Assembly: GCA_031399165.1 (NCBI GenBank)
Contig: JANNOO010000005.1
Location: 1-64,000, forward strand
Direction of reading: 5' to 3'
Length of the DNA: 64,000 nt
Origin: JAKFWI01 sp031399165
Lineage (GTDB): Bacteria; Pseudomonadota; Alphaproteobacteria; Caulobacterales; Aquidulcibacteraceae
Shown here piece by piece: positions 18,323-27,135 of this stretch. Each line of letters begins with the position of its first letter. Within the stretch, counting starts at the first letter, position 1. Position numbers and translations under genes: made by a program. The notes under the pieces were generated by a model that was given only the letters and a program-made list of their open reading frames with translations, did not search any database and was not told where the DNA came from.

Positions 18323-18354
18323 CGAGTCAGCCTCTCTTAGAGAGATTCTGGGGG

Positions 18355-21117
18355 CTACTCGCCCTCGCCGACATCCTCCAGCCGCTCCGCGGCCACGACA
18401 TGTTCGCCTTCGGCGGTGCGGATCAACGTAACCCCCTGGGTAGCGCGTCCCGCGATACGGATTCCATCCACAGGGAAGCGTATAAGCTGGCCGCCGTCAG
18501 TCACCAAGAGGATTTCGTGAGAGTCTTCAACGGGGAAGGACGCCACAATACGGGCGTCCGCACCGCCGCTGAGCCGGTGCGCGATCAGACCTTTACCGCC
18601 ACGGCGGGTCACACGGTATTCGTAGGATGACGCCCGCTTGCCCAGCCCATCGGTGGTGACGGTCAGGATGAACTGCTCCTGGCCACCGAGTTCGCCGATA
18701 CGGTCTGGGCTGAGTGCAACTTCGCCCTCAGCAGGCTCGCCCGGCTCAGCCGCCTCAGGCGCCTCGGTTTCGACGGTTTCCTCGCCGGCCGCCCGGCGCA
18801 TCGCCGCTGTGTGGCGCAGATAGGCCCGCGCCTCGGCGGGGCTGGCTTCGACGTGGTGCAGCACCGCCATGCCAATGACCGCGTCGCCCTCGGCCAGATC
18901 GACGCCGCGCACGCCGGATGAATCGCGGCCCTTGAATACGCGCACTTCGGGCACCGGGAAGCGGACGCATTGCGCCAGCGCCGTCGTCAAAAGGATGTCA
19001 TCGGCCTCGGAGCAAATCTGCACTTCAACGATGCCATCGCCCTCATCGGGCTTCATGGCGATCTTGCCAGCGCGATTCACGTTGGTGAAATCGGTGAGCT
19101 TATTGCGGCGAACGCCGCCCGAACGCGTAGCGAACATCACGTCCAGCCGGTTCTGATCTTCTTCGCTTTCTGGCAGCGCCATCACCGACGTAATGCGTTC
19201 GCCGGCGTCCAGCGGCAGCAGGTTCACCAGCGCCCGCCCTTTGGTGCGTGGATCGCCCTGCGGCAAGCGCCAGACCTTTTCCTTGTACACCATTCCGTTC
19301 GACGAGAAGAACAGCACGAAGGCGTGCGTGCTGGCGACGAACAAGCGGGTGACGTAATCGTCTTCCTTCGTCTGCATACCCGCCTTGCCTTTGCCGCCGC
19401 GCTTTTGCGTGCGGTACTGGCTCAGCGGCGTGCGCTTGACGTAGCCGCCATGCGTAACGGTGACGACCATATCCTCGCGCGGGATCAATTGCTCGTCGTC
19501 GATCTCGCCTTCGGATTCTGAGAAGCTGGAGCGGCGCGGTACGGCGAACAGCGATTTTACTTCCAGCAATTCGTCCCTGATGATCGTCAGGATATTTTCG
19601 CGCTTCGACAGGATTTCCAGCAAGATCGCGATTTCCTTGGCTACCGCTTCGGCGCCCCTGGCGATTTCCTCGCGGCCGAGATTGGTGAGGCGTTGCAGTT
19701 GCAGCGCCAGAATGCCGTCGGCCTGGTCGGCCGAGAGCCGGATCGTGTCTTCCGGGCCGTGATCGCCGCCTTCGGACAGTTTTTTGATATGCGTGCGCGG
19801 GTCGGCGATCAGATTGATCAGCGAGATCATATCCGCGACTGGCCAGTCGCGGTTCATCAAATTTTCCTTGGCCTCGCCGCGGTCGTGCGCGGCGCGGATG
19901 ACGCGGATCACTTCGTCGATATTGGCGACGGCGATCGCCAGACCGACCAAATTGTGGCCCCGGTCGCGCGCCTTGCTGAGGCGGAACTTCGTGCGCCGCG
20001 TGATTACCTGCTCACGGAACACCAGGAACGCCTGCAACATCGCCCTCAGGCTCATCTGCTCGGGCCGGCCATTGTTCAGCGCCAGCGCGTTGACGCCGAA
20101 CGAGCTTTGCAGCGCCGTGTGGCGGTAAAGCTGGTTCAGAACGACATCGGCGTTGGCGTCACGTTTGACTTCGACGACGAGGCGGATACCCAGGCGGTTG
20201 CTCTCGTCGCGCACGTCGGCGACGCCTTCGATCTTCTTTTCGCGGACCAGCTCGCCGATGCGTTCATGCACGGCCGCCTTATTCACCTGATACGGAATTT
20301 CGGTGAACACGATGGCCTCGCGGCCTTTCAGCGTTTCCAGATGATGGCGCGCGCGCGTCACGACCGAGCCGCGTCCGGTCAACAACGCAAGCCGCGAACC
20401 GGCGCGGCCGAGAATCTCGCCGCCGGTTGGAAAATCCGGGCCGGGCACAATTTCGATCAGTTCAAGATCAGAAATCTCTGGATTGTCGAGCAGCGCCACC
20501 GTCGCGTCGACGATCTCGCCCAGATTGTGCGGCGGGATATTCGTCGCCATACCGACGGCGATGCCGCCGCCGCCATTAACCAGGATGTTGGGGAAGCGCG
20601 CCGGCAGAACCGTCGGCTCTCTGCGGTCGCCATCGTAATTGTCCTTAAAATCGACTGTGTTCTCGTCGATATCGCGCAGCAGATATTCGGCGGCCTTGGC
20701 CAGCTTGGATTCCGTGTAGCGCATCGCCGCCGGCGGATCGTTGTCGATCGAACCGAAATTACCCTGGCCATCGATAAGCATGAGGCTCATCGAAAACTCC
20801 TGCGCCATGCGCACCAAGGCGTCATAGATCGCGAGGTCGCCGTGCGGGTGGTAGCGGCCCATCACTTCGCCGACCGTGTTGGCTGATTTGCGGTAGCGCT
20901 TGTCGGCGGTGTTGCCCGCCTCGTTCATGCCGAACAGAATGCGGCGGTGCACGGGCTTGAGCCCGTCGCGCACGTCCGGGATCGCCCGGCTGACGATCAC
21001 GCTCATTGCGTAATCGAGGTAGGATTTGCGCAGCTCCGTCTCGATCGGCATTGGCGAAACACCGCGTTGCGGCGGCGGCGCGGCGGCCGGCGGGGGAGCT
21101 TCAGGCGTGTCGGTCAT
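18355..21117 (-). CDS. gyrA: DNA gyrase subunit A
   Basis: GyrA is the breakage-reunion subunit that, with GyrB, introduces negative supercoils. The 920-residue protein has the catalytic tyrosine in AAMRYTESKL, the winged-helix region, and the C-terminal beta-pinwheel with the GyrA-box as KRGGKGKAG. A second RRGGKG lies near the end. An acidic, alanine/glutamate-rich insertion (ETVETEAPEAAEPGEPAEGE) splits two pinwheel blades. In the quinolone-resistance region the sequence is YHPHGDLAIYDALVRMAQ, so the position equivalent to E. coli Ser83 is leucine. It heads the long minus-strand run ending in hrpB. Its promoter must lie in the 129 bases shared with divergent sodC. Confidence 0.98.
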   Translation of the reverse strand: MTDTPEAPPPAAAPPPQRGVSPMPIETELRKSYLDYAMSVIVSRAIPDVRDGLKPVHRRILFGMNEAGNTADKRYRKSANTVGEVMGRYHPHGDLAIYDALVRMAQEFSMSLMLIDGQGNFGSIDNDPPAAMRYTESKLAKAAEYLLRDIDENTVDFKDNYDGDRREPTVLPARFPNILVNGGGGIAVGMATNIPPHNLGEIVDATVALLDNPEISDLELIEIVPGPDFPTGGEILGRAGSRLALLTGRGSVVTRARHHLETLKGREAIVFTEIPYQVNKAAVHERIGELVREKKIEGVADVRDESNRLGIRLVVEVKRDANADVVLNQLYRHTALQSSFGVNALALNNGRPEQMSLRAMLQAFLVFREQVITRRTKFRLSKARDRGHNLVGLAIAVANIDEVIRVIRAAHDRGEAKENLMNRDWPVADMISLINLIADPRTHIKKLSEGGDHGPEDTIRLSADQADGILALQLQRLTNLGREEIARGAEAVAKEIAILLEILSKRENILTIIRDELLEVKSLFAVPRRSSFSESEGEIDDEQLIPREDMVVTVTHGGYVKRTPLSQYRTQKRGGKGKAGMQTKEDDYVTRLFVASTHAFVLFFSSNGMVYKEKVWRLPQGDPRTKGRALVNLLPLDAGERITSVMALPESEEDQNRLDVMFATRSGGVRRNKLTDFTNVNRAGKIAMKPDEGDGIVEVQICSEADDILLTTALAQCVRFPVPEVRVFKGRDSSGVRGVDLAEGDAVIGMAVLHHVEASPAEARAYLRHTAAMRRAAGEETVETEAPEAAEPGEPAEGEVALSPDRIGELGGQEQFILTVTTDGLGKRASSYEYRVTRRGGKGLIAHRLSGGADARIVASFPVEDSHEILLVTDGGQLIRFPVDGIRIAGRATQGVTLIRTAEGEHVVAAERLEDVGEGE

Positions 21118-21246
21118 TCACCAAAACTTTCAGCGACGAGTTCTTCGTCAGGGTCTAAACGGAACGATCAAGGCGGGAAAAGCGTAAGCGCTTAATCAGC
21201 CAAACTAGCATCTCGATTTTTGCGCCGCAAACAACGGAATCCAATA

Positions 21247-21840
21247 ATGAAATCAACGCTCACAGCCTTGTCCCTGATGGCGCTCTCGGCGGGAGCCGCG
21301 TGCGCCCAAAGCACCGCGCCGCAAGGGGCAGCCCTGCCAAAGACTGCGCTGCCCGAAATCGTCCGCGCCGCGGCTGTTGCGGTGGATATCAAGGGCGCCG
21401 GTGGCAAGAGCATAGGCAAGGCCACGCTGACCGGCGCGCCGGACGGCGTGATCATCAAGATTGAGATGGCGGCAGGGTCGCTGACGCCCGGCTGGCACGG
21501 CGTTCACCTGCACGAAAAGGGTGATTGCTCGGATGCGGCCTTCACCAATTCCGGCGGCCATGTCGGCCACGGCCAGAACAACAAGCAACACGGCCTGCTT
21601 AACAGCGCCGGCCCTGAATTCGGCGATCTGCCGAATATCTACGCCCCCGACAAAGCGCCGATCGGCGCCGAACTGTTCACGACGCTGGTGACGCTGGGCG
21701 ACACGCCGGCCGCCGGCCGCGCGCCGCTTCAGGATACCGACGGCTCAGCCATCGTCATCCACGCCAGCCCGGACGATCAGAAAACACAGCCGATCGGCGG
21801 CGCGGGCGCGCGGGTGGCGTGTGCTGTGATCAAAAAGTAG
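21247..21840 (+). CDS. sodC: Copper/zinc superoxide dismutase, periplasmic
   Basis: SodC dismutes superoxide in the periplasm. The start at 21247 opens a signal peptide (MKSTLTALSLMALSAGAACA) and yields 197 residues. Metal ligands are all visible: HGVHLHEKGDC with the copper histidines and a disulfide cysteine, HVGHGQNNKQHG and FGDLPNIYAP for the bridging/zinc site, SAIVIHASPDD for the last copper histidine, and a C-terminal ARVACAVIKK with the second disulfide cysteine. The gene diverges from gyrA and ends 10 bases from the rhuM stop. It appears catalytically complete. Confidence 0.96.
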   Translation: MKSTLTALSLMALSAGAACAQSTAPQGAALPKTALPEIVRAAAVAVDIKGAGGKSIGKATLTGAPDGVIIKIEMAAGSLTPGWHGVHLHEKGDCSDAAFTNSGGHVGHGQNNKQHGLLNSAGPEFGDLPNIYAPDKAPIGAELFTTLVTLGDTPAAGRAPLQDTDGSAIVIHASPDDQKTQPIGGAGARVACAVIKK

Positions 21841-21849
21841 CGGACCGCG

Positions 21850-22914
21850 CTAACTAGCTTTTTTCCTGCGGCGCCGGATCGTCTTTTTTGTTTGATCGGC
21901 GATCTGGCGCAGCGCGGCTTCTCCCGCAATCTCCTGCTTTTCGCGTACACGATCCTTATACAGCGCAAGCTCATGGCTCGCCTTCTTGTGAGCTTGGCTT
22001 TTTGACACGCGGTCGTTGTGCCCGTCCGGGATAAGCGGCCGACCGTCAAGCTTGATGAGTTCGCGCATCTTGCCCAGGAACTGCTCCAGGGTTGTAGGGC
22101 GCCGTTGCTGGGCCTGGCTCTCAAAGAATTCGAGCGTCAAACTCGTTATCAGGTTCAGCGCCGATATCTCGCCCTCGGCATAATAGTTCTTGGCAACTTT
22201 TGCTTCAGACAAGGTCGGCAATTTGCCGCGATAATGGACGAGGCCGGCCGCGGGCTTTCCGGCATCGACGCGACGAAAAATAACTTCAGCAGCCGTTTCC
22301 TGCGTAACCGCCCAATGCATCGCGTTCTGTATTGCGGCAAAGAAGTGTTCATGTTGCTCGGGGTCGCCGGGAGAATAGTCGCTGCAAAAAGCCGCCATCT
22401 CAAGAATCCGCGTCCACATCCGTTTTTCGGAGGCGCGGATGTCGCGAATGCGATCGAGTAGTTCGTCGAAATAATCCGGACGCCCATCCGGATTCTTCAG
22501 GCGCTCGTCGTCGATAACGAAGCCTTTGATCGCGTATTGGACGAGGAGGTCCGTGGCCCAACGTCGAAAAATAGCACCCTGCCGGGAGTTTACCCGGTAA
22601 CCGACGTAGAATGCGACATCCAAGCCGTAGTGTTCGATTTCACGGGCGACGCGCCGGCTACCTTCAGAACGAACTATCCGGAATTTCCGGATAGTTGCCT
22701 CGTCCAACTCGCCATCGTTCAGATATTTCTGAACATGATCGTTGGCGGTTCGTACATCAACGCCAAAAATCTCAGCCAGTTGCGCTTGGGTGAACCACGG
22801 CTGGTCACCCTCGAATCGCAGGTTGAGTTGCGCGCCCGCCTTGTCTGCATAGACCAAGAACCGGGCGCCGGTCTGGTCTTGCAGCAAGGTGACGGGCGCG
22901 TCTCGTCCTGCCAT
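21850..22914 (-). CDS. rhuM: RhuM family protein
   Basis: A 354-residue protein matching the RhuM family by its N-terminal half (WFTQAQLAEIFGVDVRTAND, then GYRVNSRQGAIFRRWATDLL and YAIKGFVIDDERL). The C-terminal region (QNAMHWAVTQETAAEVIFRR) belongs to the same family. First named from a Salmonella pathogenicity island, RhuM genes are widespread accessory genes near mobile elements and phage-defence loci; the biochemical function is unknown. The N-terminal part looks like a helix-turn-helix. It starts only 8 bases after the ssb stop on the same strand, so it should share the ssb transcript and its SOS box. A perfect 25-base palindrome lies inside the coding region (22672-22696). Confidence 0.85.
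   Translation of the reverse strand: MAGRDAPVTLLQDQTGARFLVYADKAGAQLNLRFEGDQPWFTQAQLAEIFGVDVRTANDHVQKYLNDGELDEATIRKFRIVRSEGSRRVAREIEHYGLDVAFYVGYRVNSRQGAIFRRWATDLLVQYAIKGFVIDDERLKNPDGRPDYFDELLDRIRDIRASEKRMWTRILEMAAFCSDYSPGDPEQHEHFFAAIQNAMHWAVTQETAAEVIFRRVDAGKPAAGLVHYRGKLPTLSEAKVAKNYYAEGEISALNLITSLTLEFFESQAQQRRPTTLEQFLGKMRELIKLDGRPLIPDGHNDRVSKSQAHKKASHELALYKDRVREKQEIAGEAALRQIADQTKKTIRRRRKKAS
22672..22696. repeat. Perfect inverted repeat inside rhuM
   Basis: Arms AACTATCCGG and CCGGATAGTT (10 bp each) around the loop AATTT. The arm CCGGATAGTT recurs at 42560-42569, and a shorter TATCCGG-AAAAA-CCGGATA hairpin lies at 42070-42088 beside the prophage attachment site. It could be a coding coincidence, since it encodes part of ATIRKFRIVR, or a protein-binding site. 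Confidence 0.6.
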
Positions 22915-22922
22915 CGCTCAGC

Positions 22923-23414
22923 TCAAAACGGAATCTCATCGTCCAGATCGGCGGAGAAGTTCTCCTTCGGACCGTTGCTCACGCGTTTCTTCGCGCTGCC
23001 GCTGAAGCCGCTTGGCTCTGACTGGTCGTATTCCATGTCGCCGCCGGTGGAGGCGCCGCCGCCCTTGCTGTCGAGCATTTGCAGCTCGCCGCGGTAATTC
23101 TGGACCACGATTTCGGTCGTGTACTTATCGACGCCGGCCTGGTCCTGCCATTTGCGGGTCTGAAGCTGGCCTTCGACGTAAATCTTCATGCCCTTCTTCA
23201 GATATTGCTCGGCGACCTTGGCGATCTGTTCGTTGAAGATCACCACGCTGTGCCATTCGGTTTTTTCCTTGCGCTCGCCCGATTGCTTGTCGCGCCAGTT
23301 TTCGCTGGTGGCGATGCGAAGGTTCACGACCGGCGAGCCCGAGGCCAGCCGCCGCACTTCCGGATCCTTGCCCAGATTGCCGATCAGAATAACTTTGTTG
23401 AGAGAGCCCGCCAT
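22923..23414 (-). CDS. ssb: Single-stranded DNA-binding protein
   Basis: Ssb coats single-stranded DNA in replication, recombination and repair. The 163 residues comprise the OB fold (NKVILIGNLGKDPEVRRLAS, WRDKQSGERKEKTEWHSVVI, and YVEGQLQTRKWQDQ), a glycine-rich linker, and the conserved acidic tip DLDDEIPF that recruits partner proteins. It is divergent from uvrA across a 338-base region holding a perfect alphaproteobacterial SOS box, so DNA-damage induction is expected. rhuM follows within 8 bases. Confidence 0.97.
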   Translation of the reverse strand: MAGSLNKVILIGNLGKDPEVRRLASGSPVVNLRIATSENWRDKQSGERKEKTEWHSVVIFNEQIAKVAEQYLKKGMKIYVEGQLQTRKWQDQAGVDKYTTEIVVQNYRGELQMLDSKGGGASTGGDMEYDQSEPSGFSGSAKKRVSNGPKENFSADLDDEIPF

Positions 23415-23492
23415 GGTCGTACTCCGTTTCTAGCGCTTTCACCCGCGTGGGCCGCGTAACACCGCCATCACCTGCTTGCGTGGCGGAATTTT

Positions 23493-23507
23493 GTTCCTAC
23501 TATGTTC
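23493..23507. promoter_or_regulatory. LexA/SOS box shared by ssb and uvrA
   Basis: GTTC-CTACTAT-GTTC matches the alphaproteobacterial LexA operator GTTC-N7-GTTC exactly. It lies 79 bases upstream of the ssb start and 246 bases upstream of the uvrA start, in the divergent region, as expected for DNA-damage control of both genes. The rest of the region (23415-23752) holds no gene I can support. Confidence 0.85.
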
Positions 23508-23752
23508 TCACGGACTGAGTCGGCCGTAAAGGTTAATTTCGTAGCGGAGGCGCGATGGCGGGGGGACTGCTTTTGGCCGTCCGTCTGTGAGCATTCGCGC
23601 CGCAAAACAGCCGCGCTGCATTTTACTAGACGGGGCGGACTCGGCGTTCGGGGTGGGGACGACTATCTAGGGTGCCGAAGCTGGGAAAACCGACACCACC
23701 GACCCGCCAGCAGGTCAAAGCGCCGCGAAAACCGCGTCGCGGCGGAGAATCC

Positions 23753-26734
23753 ATGCCCAAAGCGCGTTCCAGCCAGACCCCGCAAGCCAAAAAGGCCGGA
23801 CCGAAAACCACCGGCCACGATCCGCTGACGCATATCCAGGTGCGCGGCGCGCGCGAACATAATCTGAAGAACGTCACGGTCGATATTCCGCGCGGGCGAT
23901 TGGTCGTGCTCACGGGACTTTCCGGTTCGGGCAAATCCTCGCTGGCGTTCGACACGATCTATGCCGAGGGCCAGCGCCGTTATGTCGAGAGCCTTTCGGC
24001 CTATGCGCGACAATTCCTTGAGCTGATGCAGAAGCCCGACGTCGATTCCATCGACGGGCTTTCTCCCGCGATTTCGATCGAACAGAAAACCACCAGCCGC
24101 AATCCGCGCTCCACCGTCGCGACCGTTACAGAAATCTACGATTACATGCGCCTGCTGTGGGCGCGGATCGGCATTCCCTATTCGCCCGCGACCGGCCTGC
24201 CGATCGAGGCGATGCAGGTTTCGCAGATGGTCGACCAGATCGTCGCGCTGCCGGAAGGCGCGCGCGTCTACCTGCTGGCGCCGATCGCGCGCGACCGGAA
24301 GGGCGAATACAAAAAGGAATTCGCCGAGCTGCTGAAGAAGGGCTATCAGCGCGTCAAGGTCGATGGCGAATATTACGCGCTCGAAGATGCGCCGAACCTC
24401 GACAAGAAATTCAAGCACACGATCGACGTTGTGGTCGATCGCCTCGCCATCAAGCCGGGCCTTGAGACGCGACTCGCCGATTCCGTTGAGCAGGCAGTGA
24501 AGCTGGGCGAGGGACTCGCGCTGATCGAATTCGCCGACCAGCCGCCCAAGGGCTACGAGAAACGCATTCTTTTCTCATCAAAATTCGCATGCCCGGTTTC
24601 AGGCTTCACCCTTCCGGAAATCGAACCGCGTCTGTTCTCGTTCAACAATCCGGCCGGCGCGTGCCCGGCTTGCGACGGGCTTGGCGAACAGCTGAAAATG
24701 GATACGGATCTCGTTGTCCCGGACAAGGACAAGGCTTTGAACGACGGCGCCATCGCCCCATGGTCGCGCGGCCCCTCGCCGCTTTACGGTCAGACGCTGC
24801 AGGCGATCGCCAAGCACTACAAAGTGCGGATGGATACGCCATGGCGGCAATTGCCGCTCGACGTACGCAAAACGATCCTCAACGGCTCCGGCGGCGACGA
24901 GATCAAATTCATCTATGACGACGGCGTGCGCCGCTTCGAAACCAAGAAGGCGTTTGAGGGCGTTATTCCCAATCTGGAACGCCGCTGGAAAGAGACCGAC
25001 AGTAATTGGGTGCGCGAGGAACTGAGCCGCTACCAATCGGCCGCGCCCTGCCCTGTCTGTGAAGGCCGGCGGCTGAAACCAGAGGCGCTGGCGGTGAAGG
25101 TGCAGAAGCTCGACATTTCACAGGTCAGCGAACTCTCGATTTTGCATGCGCGCGAATGGTTCGACCAACTCGATGCAAAGCTGACGAAAAAGGAGCGCGA
25201 GATCGCGACGCGCATCCTGAAAGAGATCAAGGACCGGCTGCGCTTCCTCGTCGATGTGGGGTTGAATTATCTGGGCCTTGGCCGCGCATCGGGCACGCTG
25301 TCGGGCGGTGAAAGTCAGCGCATCCGGCTCGCCTCGCAGATCGGCTCCGGCCTCACCGGCGTGCTCTACGTGCTCGACGAGCCGAGTATTGGCCTGCACC
25401 AGCGGGATAATTCCCGGCTGCTGGAAACGCTGCGGCGTCTGCGCGATCTCGGCAATTCAGTGCTTGTTGTCGAGCACGACGAAGAGGCCATCCTCACCGC
25501 CGATTATGTCATCGACATGGGGCCGGCCGCCGGAATTCATGGCGGTGAAGTCATCGCCGAAGGCGCGCCCGAGGATATTCTCGCGAGCAAGAGATCAATC
25601 ACCGGCGCGTACCTTTCCGGGGCGCGCGAAATTGCGGTGCCGGAGAAACGCCGCCGTCAGACCAAGGGCAAGTCGATCAGGATCACCGGCGCGAGTGGCA
25701 ACAATCTGAAGAACGTCAGCGCCGAAATCCCACTTGGCGTGATGACATGCGTGACTGGCGTTTCCGGTGGCGGCAAATCTACGCTGATCATCGAAACGCT
25801 GTACAAGGTCGCCGCGCGCAAACTGAACGGCGCGGCCGAAGCGCCGGCGCCCTATGAGAAGCTCGAAGGCCTCGAACATCTCGATAAGGTCATCGACATT
25901 GACCAGAGCCCGATCGGACGCACGCCGCGTTCAAATCCCGCGACCTATACCGGCGCGTTCACGCCGATCCGCGATTGGTACGCCGGCCTGCCTGAAGCAA
26001 AGGCGCGCGGCTATGGCCCAGGGCGGTTTTCGTTCAACGTCAAGGGCGGGCGCTGCGAGGCGTGCCAGGGCGACGGTCTGATCAAGATCGAAATGCACTT
26101 CCTGCCGGACGTGTACGTCACCTGCGATGTCTGCAAGGGCCATCGCTATAATCGCGAGACGCTGGAGGTCACGTTCAAGGGCAAGTCGATCGCCGACGTG
26201 CTCGACATGACCGTCGAGGAGGCGGCGAAATTGTTCGCCGCGGTGCCGTCCATTCGCGACAAGCTGGAAACGCTGGCGCGCGTGGGGCTCGGCTACGTAA
26301 AGGTCGGCCAGCAGGCGACAACGCTTTCGGGCGGCGAAGCCCAGCGCGTAAAACTCTCCAAGGAATTATCGCGCCGCGCGACGGGGCGCACGCTCTACAT
26401 TCTTGACGAACCGACGACCGGGCTGCATTTCGAAGACACCCGCAAGCTGCTCGAAGTGCTCGATGAGTTGGTCGAGAACGGCAACACGGTGGTGATCATC
26501 GAGCACAATCTCGATGTGATCAAAACCGCCGATTGGGTCGTCGATCTCGGCCCTGAAGGGGGCGATGCGGGCGGCCAGATCGTCGCCGCAGGCACGCCGG
26601 AAGATGTCGCGAAGGTAAAGGCGAGTTGGACCGGGCAATATCTCGCCGAGACTTTGAGGAAACATGCAGCGCGCAAGCCGAAAGCGAAGGCGGCAGCCGA
26701 CCTGGCTACGACGCGGCGGACGCAGAAGGCCTAG
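23753..26734 (+). CDS. uvrA: UvrABC excinuclease subunit A
   Basis: UvrA recognises bulky DNA lesions and loads UvrB for nucleotide excision repair. The ATG at 23753 has a GGAG ribosome site; an in-frame ATG at 23672 lacks one. The 993-residue protein has two ABC modules: Walker A GLSGSGKSSLAFD and GVSGGGKSTLI, signature motifs LSGGESQRIRLASQIG and LSGGEAQRVKLSKEL, and Walker B VLDEPSIGLH and ILDEPTTGLH. The second zinc module (CEACQGDG...CDVCKGH) is intact. The first reads ACPVSGF...CPACDGLG, with serine at one of four ligand positions, which I recall as common in alphaproteobacteria. SOS control is likely. Confidence 0.98.
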   Translation: MPKARSSQTPQAKKAGPKTTGHDPLTHIQVRGAREHNLKNVTVDIPRGRLVVLTGLSGSGKSSLAFDTIYAEGQRRYVESLSAYARQFLELMQKPDVDSIDGLSPAISIEQKTTSRNPRSTVATVTEIYDYMRLLWARIGIPYSPATGLPIEAMQVSQMVDQIVALPEGARVYLLAPIARDRKGEYKKEFAELLKKGYQRVKVDGEYYALEDAPNLDKKFKHTIDVVVDRLAIKPGLETRLADSVEQAVKLGEGLALIEFADQPPKGYEKRILFSSKFACPVSGFTLPEIEPRLFSFNNPAGACPACDGLGEQLKMDTDLVVPDKDKALNDGAIAPWSRGPSPLYGQTLQAIAKHYKVRMDTPWRQLPLDVRKTILNGSGGDEIKFIYDDGVRRFETKKAFEGVIPNLERRWKETDSNWVREELSRYQSAAPCPVCEGRRLKPEALAVKVQKLDISQVSELSILHAREWFDQLDAKLTKKEREIATRILKEIKDRLRFLVDVGLNYLGLGRASGTLSGGESQRIRLASQIGSGLTGVLYVLDEPSIGLHQRDNSRLLETLRRLRDLGNSVLVVEHDEEAILTADYVIDMGPAAGIHGGEVIAEGAPEDILASKRSITGAYLSGAREIAVPEKRRRQTKGKSIRITGASGNNLKNVSAEIPLGVMTCVTGVSGGGKSTLIIETLYKVAARKLNGAAEAPAPYEKLEGLEHLDKVIDIDQSPIGRTPRSNPATYTGAFTPIRDWYAGLPEAKARGYGPGRFSFNVKGGRCEACQGDGLIKIEMHFLPDVYVTCDVCKGHRYNRETLEVTFKGKSIADVLDMTVEEAAKLFAAVPSIRDKLETLARVGLGYVKVGQQATTLSGGEAQRVKLSKELSRRATGRTLYILDEPTTGLHFEDTRKLLEVLDELVENGNTVVIIEHNLDVIKTADWVVDLGPEGGDAGGQIVAAGTPEDVAKVKASWTGQYLAETLRKHAARKPKAKAAADLATTRRTQKA

Positions 26735-26740
26735 AGCACG

Positions 26741-27127
26741 CTAGCGGCAGAAACCGCGGCCGCTTTCGATCACCAGGCAATTCGTCTTTTCGGCGAGATA
26801 TTTCAGGCCGGTGTCCGCGCCCGCACCGGGACTGATCGTGTAGGTCTTGCCGGCTTCCTGAAACTCGATTGTCAGCTCCTTGGCCGTGCCGACATGGTAT
26901 TTGACGCCATCGAGCGTGGCTTCGGTCAATGAGTATACGCCCGGGGCGCCGCCAGCGCCGATTTCAAGATAATTGCCCTCAACGCCGATCCATTTGCCGA
27001 GCCACGCATCGGTGGGCGGCGCAGCCATCTTGGCCTGATCATCCGCCTGCGGCGCAGCCGATTCCTGCGCCGCGGGTGAACACGCGGCCAGCACAGCGAT
27101 GCATGCGGTGAGCAAGATATTCTTCAT
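26741..27127 (-). CDS. Small putative lipoprotein
   Basis: A 128-residue protein starting MKNILLTACIAVLAACSPAA, with lipobox LAAC. The ATG at 27127 is preferred because GAGG lies just upstream of it. The mature domain contains DAWLGKWIGVEGNYLEIGAG and TYTISPGAGADTGLKYLA, and ends with a second cysteine pair (TNCLVIESGRGFCR). The size and motifs suggest a small beta-barrel domain. No named family is recognised. It follows the membrane protein gene by 8 bases and is probably co-transcribed with it. It ends 6 bases from the uvrA stop on the opposite strand. Confidence 0.72.
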   Translation of the reverse strand: MKNILLTACIAVLAACSPAAQESAAPQADDQAKMAAPPTDAWLGKWIGVEGNYLEIGAGGAPGVYSLTEATLDGVKYHVGTAKELTIEFQEAGKTYTISPGAGADTGLKYLAEKTNCLVIESGRGFCR

Positions 27128-27135
27128 GACGCACC

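Noticed and set aside
19693..20886. Long plus-strand frame (397 residues) opposite gyrA.
   Set aside because: Antisense to highly conserved gyrA sequence; a codon-bias artefact.
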